A DNA stretch of 64,000 nt from Sambucus nigra (lineage: Eukaryota > Streptophyta > Magnoliopsida > Dipsacales > Adoxaceae): the NCBI GenBank assembly GCA_949130495.1, contig OX422208.1, forward strand, positions 396,140,561 through 396,204,560, given 5' to 3'. Below the pieces are notes generated by a model. It was not told the origin of the DNA. It did no database searches and worked only from the letters and a program-made list of their open reading frames with translations. Below, one piece after another: positions 1-10,559 of the stretch. The position numbers and the translations under genes are program-made. The first letter of the stretch is position 1. Every line of letters starts with the position of its first letter.

Positions 1-2434
1 AATACAATTTACCTTTTTCTAAATAACTCAATCAAATGTTTCTTTGTTTATGGCTTGAGGGACGAGACTATTTGGAACTTTTTTGGTTCATCCTCTTTGA
101 GGATGATGGAATCTACCTAGTTCGTAGTCTTTCCCTTTTTATGTTTTTATCCATCCCTTGGGTCAAGGGTGTCTATGTTGTAAAAAGTTATCTTCCTTTG
201 GCTAGCCTCCCTCTCTTCTGCTAAGGTGAAGTAGCACTCTCGTGCTTCTACCCGATCACTATTTACTTTACCCACCCCGTAAGGAGTAAAAAATTTCTTC
301 ATTTAATGTACGGTGAAAGGCACAACTTCAAACTCTTTGAGTTCTCTGGGATTATGTTATACGTTAAGAAGACGTATTCGTCCATCATGAAAAAGCTTAT
401 TTTCCTAGTCAAGCACCTTGACTAGGTTCCCATGCACATATCCATTTTGTAAGAACCTAGTGGGTGGACTTTCTCCACACTGAATAGGATTGAGGGTTGG
501 TGATAGGGGAAGAATATCTTCTTACTCAACTTCAACCCTTTAAAATAGTCCCAGAACATAACATCCATCAATCTTCTATCGTCCATCAATATACGAGCCA
601 TATTGTATCCGTAAACCAATGTACTGATGACAAGAGGGTCGTCATGTGGTGCCAAAATTCCTTTAAAATCCTATATTAAGAATCCCACTACGAGGTTATT
701 CATGTATACTTTCTTCATCTTTGAAGTTTTAACTTCGTCCTCAGCCAAATTAACCTCAATCCTTTTGGATTCAATTTTTACATCTACTACGTTAGCTTTT
801 ATATCGGTCGGCTCAATTTTGCCACCTGTTAATCCCTCGTATATTATTTGACATCAAAATAAATCATATAAAGGTTACCTTTAACTTCAGGAGGCTTGTC
901 AGTAAGGCCTGGGTTGTCTTCACCACTATCAGTTGATTATGGTTCATTTATGTTTGCTTGAATCTCATTATTACGTTTGGCATCCTTCCTTGTGCTGAAC
1001 TGTTTCCTAGACTCGTCTAGGCCCCCACTTTTATCCACATATTTTCGAAGCTTTCCTTAGTTTAGTAGCTTTCCAATCTCGTCCTTAAGGGAGAAGCATT
1101 AATCCATTATGTGACCATGATCTTGATAAAACTCACACCATTTTCTTTATCCCTCTTGTGAGGTGAGGGCTTCAACTTTTCTATCTGCCTGAGATATTTA
1201 TCATCCTTCAAGACCATGTTAGGACTGACCGTTAGTGGAGTATACTTTGTAAATTTTTCATCATTGGATCTCTTCTTTATTTTTATTTATTTTTATCTCG
1301 GCTCTGGAGAGACTTACCACTGTTAGCCTCATTTAACTCACCTCTCTTGGCCGCCATGACGCATTCATGATTCTCCATGCTGCTTCTAGGAGTTTTGTTA
1401 TTAACTTTGGAGGGTCTTCGGAGATATTCTATAAAACTTTCCCTGGTTCAAGCTATTGATGAGGGCTGTCGTGGCTATACTCTCTTTATAGTCTTCAACT
1501 TCCAAGTTTTCCTTATTAAACCGAGAGAAATAGTCTTTTATTGGCTCATTTTTTCCTTGCTTGACATTCAACAAATGGGTCACTCATTTTTCCTACTTCA
1601 TGCCGAAGCAGGAATTATGAATGAACTTCTCAGCCAACTATTTAAAACTTTATATGGACCCTCTCGGTACGTCAGTATACCATACACGAGTTGCATCAGT
1701 GAGGGTGCTAGAGAACGATCAACACCTTATCTCATTGGGGGTTCATTAGATGTCGGCAGTTGATTAGTACATCTTTATGTGGTGAAAAGGGTTGGTACTC
1801 CCATCATACTTGGGCGTCACGGTCGGTGGCTTAAACTAAGCAGGAGTTGGATAGCTGGCTATTCTCGTCATAAAAGGATATTCCTTTATGTATCCCCTGC
1901 AACTGAGATCTTGAATTTTAATAAGATAACTGATTTTATCTTCCAACCTTTGAATTGAGCTATTCCAAGGTTTTTCCTCCTGGACTACATTGTCTCATGC
2001 CCCTTTTACTTCTGCAACTATCTTGGTGGTCGGCTCTCTACCTGTATTTCTCTGTCCGCTATTGACTTCTCTATATTCCCTTTTTTCCTAGTATCATATC
2101 GGTTAGTTATTATCGACACAATCAGTGGCATGTGTGCCATCAATGCTCCGGTAACGTTAATATCGGCTACCATCACCCCTTGGTCCAAGACAATTGAAGG
2201 TTGGCCCCTACTTAGCTTGTCGAATGTATATCCTTTCTGACGACTAATCAAGTTGATGGTGGGATCATATGAGATTCTGATCATGATGTCGTGGTTGAAG
2301 GCCATGAGCTATTACTGCATTTACTGTTGACTGGACACAAGGGACCTCAGCGTCGTCTCCACATTAGCCATTCTTGTCTGCTAAGGCGGTTAACTGGTGT
2401 TGGCCCCAAAATTGGAATGTGGATCAGTGGCCAT
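1..2434 (-). pseudogene. Decayed gag-protease of Tat-type Ty3/gypsy element A
   Basis: Read on the minus strand, gag begins at an ATG at 2432-2434 and continues in broken frames to the left edge. Visible blocks are a capsid-like segment (about 1583-1401, KNEPIKDYFSRFNKENLEVE), a zinc-knuckle-like C..(Y)...H.H....C block at 1137-1096 in the phrase CEFYQDHGH, and a protease segment at 655-422 with HDDPLVIS followed by the active-site region. A further protease-linker block near 270-200 reads like GVGKV..ARECY. The active site reads LMDDRRLMDV where the family has D-x-G-S-S, so the aspartate remains but the glycine and serines are lost. Stops and frameshifts are frequent. RT and integrase would lie outside the window to the left. 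The lineage follows from the gag and knuckle style and the primer-site type. It is a fossil, not a gene. Confidence 0.85.
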
Positions 2435-2602
2435 CTTCAATGAAAATCAAACAATAAAAAAGAGTGAAGAAAAAAGTAAAAGACCCTAAAATAGGATAAA
2501 CCAATAAAGCTTAAGAACCACCCAACTCAAGTTCTTTCAATAGTGATTCAGTCCCAACAATAGTGAGCATTTAAGCTAATATGAAGAAGAAAACACAGTC
2601 TC

Positions 2603-2625
2603 TTGCCACATACGACGCCAAAATA
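2603..2625 (-). other. Primer binding site of element A
   Basis: On the minus strand the sequence next to the LTR end reads TTGGCGTCGTATGTGGCA. This resembles the TTGGCGCCGTCTGTGGGA type of primer site common in plant Tat/Athila elements, with a few substitutions. It lies a few bases inside the LTR and about 170 bases before the gag ATG. Confidence 0.6.
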
Positions 2626-2629
2626 ATGA

Positions 2630-3277
2630 TGTTGGAAATCATCCTTGACGATTCAGCCTGTTTGGGTGCTTTCTGAACAATGGTGAATGTAACAAAATAA
2701 GTAAAGTATCAGAAAAAATGAGAGAAAATGGAATAACATAAGTATTTAAGTGGTTCGCCTTAGCCTACGTTCACTTTGCAAAATCTGGTAGTGTTTTTAC
2801 TATAAATAAGGAATAAAAGTCATTAAAGATTAGTTTAAGATATCTTTCTCCCTCTCTCTACAAGTTCAATGTAACAGTAGGGTTAAGTTAAAGATCGATC
2901 CTTGGGGAAGGAGGGATATGATGCCTTTTATAGTCCTGGGGGTGCGCAGTGTCACCCTCCAGGCATGTACTCCATGTGAGGGTGAGTAAATAGCTAATGA
3001 ATGTGTGATACCTATAGAGAGAGATGCATGAGTCATGATGAGATATATTCCCCCATATGTTAGTTGATTTTCCATAAAGTTTTTGGTTAGATATGCTAAC
3101 AATAACCTTGTCATGATTTCCATGCGTGCATATAATATCTTGAGATGAGGGTCTCAGCCGGTCGAGACTGTTGGAAGTATGATCTTGTAAAGCGTAACCA
3201 AAATGAGACTATCTCTATATCTATATGATATGATCGATAATAAAGACTTGGCGTCTTGGAACTGTCTGATGCCAACA
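2630..3277 (-). mobile_element. 5' LTR of element A (Tat-type gypsy)
   Basis: The segment is bounded by the perfect 6-base inverted ends TGTTGG and CCAACA. The primer site abuts its left end and a TATA box lies inside, so it is the 5' LTR of the minus-strand element. The length is 648 bases. The partner LTR is outside the window, so the target duplication cannot be tested. Confidence 0.7.
2923..2932 (-). promoter_or_regulatory. TATA box of element A LTR promoter
   Basis: The minus strand reads CTATAAAAGGC inside the LTR, pointing towards gag. It sits about 300 bases from the LTR end next to the primer site, a normal place for the U3/R boundary. Transcription would start near 2895-2900. Confidence 0.55.
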
Positions 3278-3650
3278 TTATACTGCTAGTTAGTGAATGT
3301 CGTCCTATTCTAAGGTCATCTCCAAATCCAAGATAATAAAAGACGGGATTGAATGATGACTCTAAGGGCATATATTATGGGACATGTTATCACAATGGGT
3401 ATCGTCTGGATGAGACCAGACTTATGTATATCATATAGAGAGAAACTTGTGATTATAAACACCTAAATTAATTGTTCTTTTAAGGTATCTCATTACCCTA
3501 TATATTATATATCAATGCTCCATATTGGGATTACTAGTGTATCTGCATAGCTATTTTATAACGTAAAAAATGTGTGGCGAAGTACTATCAATAGGGTATT
3601 TTAGGCTACTAATGATACTAGTATTACTTTTGATTAATTGCATTACCATC
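3278..3650. other. Unassigned spacer between elements A and B
   Basis: This AT-rich stretch separates the 5' LTR of A from the TSD of B. The two elements are transcribed away from each other. I see no ORF, terminal repeat or recognisable domain here. Confidence 0.5.
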
Positions 3651-3655
3651 ATTAG

Positions 3656-4151
3656 TTTTTATACAAAAAATTATCCATCTATGTGGACCAATCAGAAATA
3701 AACATTTGTTCTCCTACGTGGCCTTAACCCCAGTCAACTAATCATATCCCAACAAGGAATGTCGACCAACACAAGGAATACTGACTAAGTACTGAGAAGT
3801 CCAACCAATAAGATAAGTGGAGGGTCAACATATCAAGAGTCACATTACTCATAGTTTATACAACTAATAGTCACATACAGTATGTAAGGATGTAAAGGCT
3901 TAATATATAAAGGCATTCCATACCTTGACATTCTAACCTTTGGCCTCCAGGTCACTATAAATACATTGTACTCTTGCCATCAAAGAGAATAACACAATCA
4001 AGCAAGCTATTACAACTATTAATACCATAACAGTGGACATAGGCCTTAAAATATGGCCGCACCACTTTAAAATCTTGTGTTGATCTTTTTCTATTTACAT
4101 ATTTTATCTGTGATTAAGGAATTACATCCAATATAGTTTTTTATATCAACA
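3656..4151 (+). mobile_element. 5' LTR of element B
   Basis: It aligns with the 3' LTR at both ends: the ATACAAAAAATTATCC block after the start, and a 3' block ending ATCAACA. The TSD fixes the start at 3656. The first bases (TTTTT) have diverged from the TGTTG kept in the 3' copy. Candidate TATA boxes are TATATAAAGG near 3904 and TATAAATA at 3956-3963. Confidence 0.85.
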
Positions 4152-4172
4152 GTTTGGCATCGTCTGGGGTAA
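4152..4172 (+). other. Primer binding site of element B
   Basis: Directly after the 5' LTR the sequence reads TTTGGCATCGTCTGGGG. This is a close variant of the TTGGCGCCGTCTGTGGG primer site used by plant Tat elements. Confidence 0.7.
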
Positions 4173-4223
4173 CGTGTTTCTCATAATCATATTTTACTCT
4201 CATACACCTATTTTAACGAAAGG

Positions 4224-5570
4224 ATGAGTGATATCCTTGAATCCAGCATCAGGAATTATGGAAAACTACTTGTTTCATTTATTCCACCTATTAACCATGA
4301 TCTGAATAGGATTTTAGTTAGTCTCTCTAGAGGACATGAGGTCATGCAAGATACGATGAGACAATTGGCCCAAACGTTACAAGCCAGATCTCTAACCCTA
4401 TCCAGATATAGATAAATGCTTCCTCCACCTCCACGATCTAACAGGCATAGTTATTCCAGAACCTCAAGGGATACCTATTATCATCTAGGAGCAAGTTTAT
4501 TACTCAGATCCATAAAGCCTTATGACGTTCATTCATTTTTTCCTGAAAGGCCAAGTGTTTTGGAAAGAATAAGCATAGATTCGCCCTTTCATCGTTTGGG
4601 ACCTAAAGGAAATAGAAATTCGCCCAGGACGTTATCCAGGAATACTAGGCATATCGTCGACCAACGTGAAGTGTCCATCCAATCAAGATCAAGTGTCTGC
4701 TGATCTGTAACTGCCGAGCAGACCTCTTAAGAGGAGAGTTCAGCACAAACAGATGGTCAAAAGAGCCGAACAACTCAACATAAGTCAGATGCAGGAAATC
4801 CTTCTAGGAAATGATCAATCCAAAGGCTGGAGGATCGATTAGGTAAGATAGTCAAAGCAAAGAACCCAGTACAATGAAGTTTTGTCAAAGGATCTCCTTT
4901 TTTTTAGATAATCGTAGACTTTCCAACCTCGTCTAAATTTAAAGCCCCCGTGGTTACTCCCAAATACAATGGAAAAATTGATCTAGTTCTCCATATAAAG
5001 CGATATCAAGCTGCAGATATCTATACAGTACCAGATGAAATGAGATGCAAAGCATTTTCTAGCACCATTACGTGCTCAGACCAAATATGGTATAATAATT
5101 TTCCCTGAGGACAGATCACCAACTTTAATCAGTTGGCCAAGCTATTTATTAGCAACTTTTACTTTGGAGCTAAACCAGTAAAAAGAGTGTCTTATCTTTT
5201 GAGTATAAGACAGCAAGTGGGCGAAAGCACCAGGAATTATATTACTCCATTTAATAATGAGAAGTTGAAGGTAATTTATTACGAGGAAAAGACATCCATC
5301 ACGGCTCTTATGAGTGGTTGGCTTCTCGAGAAGTTATATTACGCTTTGGCTAAAGATCCTCCCAAGATGATAGCCTAACTCATGGCAAAGGCTGGAAAGA
5401 TAATGGACGTCGAGGAAGCCATGGCTGCCAAACAGAGTCTCGCCATAAAGCCTGATGCAAAATTTGAGAAGAATGAACAAAAGGACCACAAGGAGTGGAA
5501 AGAAAAAAGGGGAAAAAAGGAAGAAACTCAAGAGATATGGGAACTAGACTCCATTGAGCCTTGACATTCA
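4224..5570 (+). pseudogene. Decayed gag of element B
   Basis: A start codon at 4224 opens MSDILESSIRNYG, and the reading continues through several frames. The retrotransposon gag core is recognisable from about 4930 to 5380. Landmarks are KYNGKIDLVLHIKRYQA, FNQLAKLFISNF, LLSIRQQVGESTRNYITPFN and the following helical blocks, in the order usual for plant gypsy capsid domains. In-frame stops occur at 4413-4415 and near 5107 in the core, with more frame changes after 5380. It cannot make capsid. Confidence 0.85.
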
Positions 5571-5640
5571 CCACATCCTAGAATAAATCAATCATAGCAA
5601 GGAATTACGATGGCCTAAGAAGATGAGAGCCCCTCCTAAC

Positions 5641-6480
5641 AAAAGAGACAAGTACTGCGATTTTCACAAAGATCATGGTCATACAATTGATAGTTGCATT
5701 ATCCTACAGAATGAGATATAATCTCTCACCCATCGAGGAAAACTCAATAAATTTGTTGATCGATGTGGAAGTAGAGATTCTAAAAGAAGATCAAATTCTC
5801 CATGTAAGTCTAAAGAGGAGAATAAGAGAAATCGTGATGATGATTATAAAGATGACCTCGACCTGTCTATTTATGCTCGATTTTGGTTCATTTCATTCAC
5901 ATACGATTACAAGTGGTGATACAGGAGGAGGTAATCACACGACTAAAAGAAAAGCCTACCTCAATGAGGCTCAATCTTGTTCTTATATTCAAAGAATTCA
6001 TTTGGCTGAAGATGATAGCCCGAGGAAGGTCAATAAGGACAAGATGGTGATTGGGTTCACTAAAAATGGTCTTTCTGGAGTCCTATATCCTCATGATGAC
6101 CCACAGATTATAAAATTTAGGATCCAGGATGTGGTTATTTCCAAATTTCTAATTGATAATGGGAGCTCGGTGGATATAATGTTTTATCCAGGTTTTTAAT
6201 GTTTAGACCTAAAGCTAAGTCAGTTAGAGCCATACCATTAGACATTAATAGGCTTTCTTGAGAAAAAGTATACCCTCTGGGGACAATCAAGATAGAAGTG
6301 TTGTTTGACACCTAGCTAGTAAGTCGCACGGAGAAAATACGCTTCTTCGTAAAGGAAAAAAATGTTCAATCAGCTTATAATGTGATCCTTGATAGGGTAG
6401 GACTCAAGAAGTTTAAGGCTCTCCCATCAACAGTTCATCAATGCTTGAAGTTTCCAACTCATTTTCGCATAGGCATTATG
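5641..6480 (+). pseudogene. Gag zinc knuckle and aspartic protease of element B
   Basis: A C-x2-H-x2-H-x-H-x4-C knuckle-like block lies at 5656-5697 (YCDFHKDHGHTIDSC), the form seen in plant Tat gag. A longer open stretch (5675-6199) leads into the protease. It contains HDDPQII and then FLIDNGSSVDIMFY, with the active-site D-N-G at 6155-6163 intact. Downstream the frame is lost, although blocks such as YNVILDR near 6380 still mark the protease end. Stops interrupt the linker. Confidence 0.85.
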
Positions 6481-6656
6481 AAGGGCAACTAGAAGGTGGC
6501 CAAAGAATATTACTATTCCTTAGCCGAACAAGGAGAATTGAGTGAATTGAAGAATAAGATTACAACTAATCAGGGGGATTCCATTGAGATAATAGTGAAT
6601 CCGAGGTTAAAACTTTAGATTTGCAAGACTAAATAGAGTTTATCAAAGGCCAAATT

Positions 6657-7700
6657 ATGGAAACTATCGAAAGCATCATTTTGGATGACGATAAAATAGA
6701 AAGAACTACGCATATGGGATCAACACTTCATCCTATCCTCAAACAAGAGTTAATCATGTTACTGAGGCAACAGAGAAATATATTTTCTTGGAGTCATGAG
6801 ATGTGCCTGACATTGATCCCAGTTTCCTTTGTCATGAACTCAACATCAATAAAGATGCCAAGCCGATCAAGCAAAGACATAGAGTTTTCAGTCCTAAGAA
6901 GAATTAAGCTATCCAATAAGAGGTAGAGAAGCTTTAAAAATCTCGGTTTATTGAATATGTGAAGTATCCAGATTGGTTGGCCAACATTGTCATGGTAAAA
7001 AGGAATAATGACAAATGGAGGATATGCGTATATTTTACGAATCTAAATAAAGTTTGCCCAAAAGATCAGTTTCCCTTGCCAAGGATTGATGAGCTGGTAG
7101 ACGCTACCTCAGGACACGAGCTTCTCAGCTTTATCAATGCCTATTCTGGTTATAACCAGATTAAAATGAAGCCCGAAGATAGGTAAAGTATAATTTTTAT
7201 CACTCCTCCAGGAACTTATTGTTATAATGCGATGCCTTTTGGTCTTAAAAATGCAGGTGCAACGTACCAGAGGTCAATAAATAAAGTTTTTGAAGAATAG
7301 ATAGGAAACAACATGGAGGTTTATGTGGATGACATAATGACAAAAAGAAGAAAATCCTCTGATCATGTTGCCAACCTAACTCAAACTTTTTACCAGCTGG
7401 AGAAGCATCAGATGAAGCTGAACCCGACCAAGTGTGTGTTCGGAGCCGAGAAGGGATGTTCCTCGACTTCATTATCAACTAAAGGGGAATTGAACCTAAT
7501 ACTATAAAGATAAAAGCTCTGGTTGAGATACAATCACCAGTCTACAAGAAGGATGTGCAGAGGTTGACCAAAAAAGTGGCAGCTTTGAACCGATTTGTTG
7601 CCCGAGCAACATATAAGTGTCAAACTTTCTTTAATGTATTGAGGAAAACTTTTGAATGGAACAAAGAGTGTGAACGAGATTTCCAAGAGCTGAAGAAATA
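6657..7700 (+). pseudogene. Reverse transcriptase domain of element B
   Basis: Fragments in several frames follow RT order: DWLANIVMVKRNNDKWRICV (from 6968), PLPRIDELVDAT, a SGYNQIKM block, [22 protein letters not shown] (7203-7270), then YVDDI at 7322-7336 and a thumb segment ending near 7700. Both catalytic aspartates of YVDD survive. There are at least four stops or frameshifts, for example at 7183-7185 and 7299-7301, so no active enzyme is encoded. Confidence 0.9.
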
Positions 7701-7719
7701 ACTAGGATCACCAATACTT

Positions 7720-8130
7720 CTCTCTCAACCTATTTTAGGGTGAAATTATACTTATACCTGGCCGTTTCTGAATCAACTGTAAGCTCAGCTTTAGTTCGAC
7801 AAGACAATGGAGTGTAAAAGCCAGTATATTACACCAGCAAAGCCTTCAGGGAAGCTGAGATCAGGTACCCACATTTGGAAAAATTGGCCCTAGCCCTTAT
7901 TGAGGCCTCTAGGATAATGAAACCTTATTTCCAAGCACATACCATAGTAGTATATACAGATCTACCTCTTTAGCAAGCACTCCACAAACTTAAAAAGTCG
8001 GGGAGATTGATGTATTGGGCAATTGAGTTAGGTGAATATGATATTGTTTATGATCCTAGTTCTTTATTAAAAGGTCAAGCTTTGGTATATTTTATTATTG
8101 AATACACTTACCTGGAAGTGCCCGATTAAA
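7720..8130 (+). pseudogene. First (gypsy-type) RNase H of element B
   Basis: Diverged blocks LYLAVSESTVSSALVRQDNG, PVYYTSKAFREAEIRYPHLEKLALALIEA and VVYTDLPL follow the RT directly. They match the RNase H that normally follows RT in Ty3/gypsy pol. The region has in-frame stops (near 7816 and 7972) and poor conservation. This domain often decays in Tat elements once the second RNase H is present. Confidence 0.7.
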
Positions 8131-8179
8131 AGAATTTGCCCACCGAGTAGAATTTAAAAGAAGGAAGTTCATCTCAAAG

Positions 8180-8790
8180 CAAGTTGAAATTGCTGCTGAG
8201 CAGCTTAAATCCTCCAAAAGTCAAGAAATGGTACAGAATTATACTGAGGAGAGTAAGCAGATCTTCAGATATGGGTTATTGACTGATGAAATTTTTAGTA
8301 GCGACATTCCGATATGGAAATGATATATTGATGGCTCTTTATGCGCTACTGGATGTGGAACATGTATAATCCTTAACACTCCTGATGATATTGATATTGA
8401 ATATTCCCTCAGATTTCAATTCAAAGCATCGAATAATGAGGCAGAATACGAAGCCTAGATAGTCAGTTTGAATCTAGCTTACTCACTAGGTGCTGAGCAA
8501 GTGCTGGCCCACAGTGATTGACAACTGGTAGTAAATCAAATGCTCCACATATATGGAGTTAAAGGATATTTGATGACAATGTAATTTGCCAAAACCATAA
8601 AAGTGATAGCCAAGTTACCTGATGTCTAAATACAAAGAATACCAAGAGTAAAGAATGCCCGAGCAGACGCACTTGCTCGGCTAGCCTCAGTAACAAGATT
8701 TGATCTCAAAAAAATGATTCCAATAGAAATTCTGGCTAATCGAAGCATCGATAGAGACCTAATGGTCAATTTCATTGCAGTCGATATGTG
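8180..8790 (+). pseudogene. Second (archaeal-type) RNase H of element B
   Basis: The blocks YIDGSLCATGCG (near 8335), FKASNNEAEYEA (near 8420-8455), AHSD.QLVVNQ (8510-8540) and NARADALARLAS (8655-8690) carry the D, E, D and D positions of the archaeal-type RNase H known from plant Tat pol. A stop precedes the first block and another falls inside the third motif. Two RNase H domains in tandem is the main support for the Tat assignment. Confidence 0.8.
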
Positions 8791-8969
8791 ACCTTCCTGG
8801 ATGGATCCCATCAGAGCTTATAATTAAGATGGAACTCTACCAGTAGATCTCATGGAAGCCAAAAAGCTCAAATACAAAATTGCAAGATATGTACTGGACA
8901 AAGGAGTGTTATACGAAAAGGGACTGACGACCTTCATGCAAAGATGTGTTCACCCCGCCAATAGAGGTG

Positions 8970-10060
8970 AAGGATTTGATCCAAAAAGTTAATGAAGGTT
9001 CTTGTGGAGCTCATTTAGCTGGGAGAACATTGCTTCAACGAATTAATAGACAGGGATACTAATGGCCAACCATGAAGGAAGATTGCACAACTTTTATAAA
9101 GAAATATGATAAGTGCTAGAGGTTCTCTAACATTAGAAAAACACCTAATGTTGCTTTAACTCCCATCACTCCACCTTGGACATTCGATATCTGGGGAATA
9201 GACTTGGTTGTCCCATTACCGACCATCAAAGGCAGGTTTAGATACTTGTTAGTTAATGTGGATTATTTCACCAAATGGGTTGAGGCAGAGCCACTAGTCG
9301 ACATGCCTTATGAAAAGGTATATCAAATCATATAGAAGGACATAATTTGCAAATATAGTTTTTTATATTCTTTCATTACACATCATGGCACTCAATTTGA
9401 CAAAGGAGGAGTTTGAAGCCTACTGTGTCCAATCTAAAATCCAAAAGCTACATTTTGCACCTGGCTATCCTCAAAGTAATGCTAAAATAGAAGTAACAAA
9501 TAGAACTCTGTTGAATGGACTGAAAAAACGGCTTGATGCATCTAAGGGAAATTAGATCAATGAGCTGCATTCAGTCTTATGGGCTACAGAACAACATTGA
9601 GAACAACAACGGGGGAAACGTCATATATGCTTGCATTTGAAACTTAAGCAATGATACCATTATAGCTCATCTTACCAACTCATGGGGTATTAAACTTTAA
9701 TTCCCTAGTCACTGATCTCATAAGACGACTAGATCTTGATATGCTGGAAGAAGTAATGGATGATACTGCTATGAGAAATGTTTCCTACCAACATAAGACT
9801 ACTCGCTTATACAATAAAAGGGTTAAGCCGACCAACTTAAAAAAAGGAGGTGATACAAAAGACTGCATTCAGTCTTATATTCTCAAGAAGGTGATACAAA
9901 AGAGCAACAAGCTTGATGCTAATTGGCACGGTCCCTATCGTATTTTAGTTGTCATCTGACCAGGCACATACCGGATTGAAACTTTGGAGGGTGAAGAGTT
10001 CAAGAATACTTGGAACACCGAGAACCTTAGAAAGTATTATCAGTAGATTTCAAGCTTTGT
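8970..10060 (+). pseudogene. Integrase of element B
   Basis: GAHLAGRTLLQRINRQGY.WP and CTTFIKKYDKC mark the N-terminal zinc region (8970-9120). The core has GIDLVVPLP, with the first catalytic D at 9201-9203. The second block reads ITHHGTQFD (9375-9395), where the family has D-N-G, so the second catalytic aspartate is replaced by histidine. The third block, AKIEVTNR, keeps its glutamate at 9490-9492. The C-terminal part (9741-10050) includes NLKKGG, NWHGPYRILVVI and WNTENLRKYY, the usual end of gypsy pol. Several stops are present. Confidence 0.85.
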
Positions 10061-10558
10061 ATTTCAGTTGTTTGCAATATGGTTTCAGTTTTGTTTTTTA
10101 TTTTTTCGGAGTATGGAGGTACATATACATATATCCCTCAAATCAGAATTCGTAATCCAACAACCAAAGATTCCCTCCACGCTTGATCAACACAACTCAA
10201 ATCAATAATCAACTAAGTCAAAATATGATTTCAATCATCAGTACTTGTTCGGATATTAAAAATCCAAGTTAAAATAGGATTAAAATCCTCATCACTTAGC
10301 CAAAAGATTTAGTGGTAAAGATTCATTTTACCCAAACCAAGTCAAATGATGGAATGCATGTAATATATCCTAAATAAAGGAATATAAACATATATTCCAC
10401 ATACACTTGGTCACCACTGGTAACCACTGTTAAACTTAGGTTAATAAATCTAAGTGCATTGGTAGAACCTATGGCAATACCACTGGTAACTAGTGTTAAA
10501 CTTAGGTTGATAAATCTAAGTGCATTAGGTACCCAGTTTTTAATGAATTACAAGATTA
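10061..10558 (+). other. Non-coding interval downstream of pol in element B
   Basis: No coding signal is visible. It contains an imperfect 48-base direct repeat at 10413-10460 and 10479-10526, centred on the phrase TTAAACTTAGGTT(A/G)ATAAA, with about three differences between copies. The interval separates convergent pol and the antisense ORF. Confidence 0.6.
10413..10526 (+). repeat. 48-base imperfect tandem duplication
   Basis: Copies at 10413-10460 and 10479-10526 start ACCACTGGTAAC and end AAATCTAAGTGCATT. An 18-base spacer lies between them. It sits between the stop region of pol and the antisense ORF of element B. Confidence 0.8.
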
Positions 10559-10559
10559 T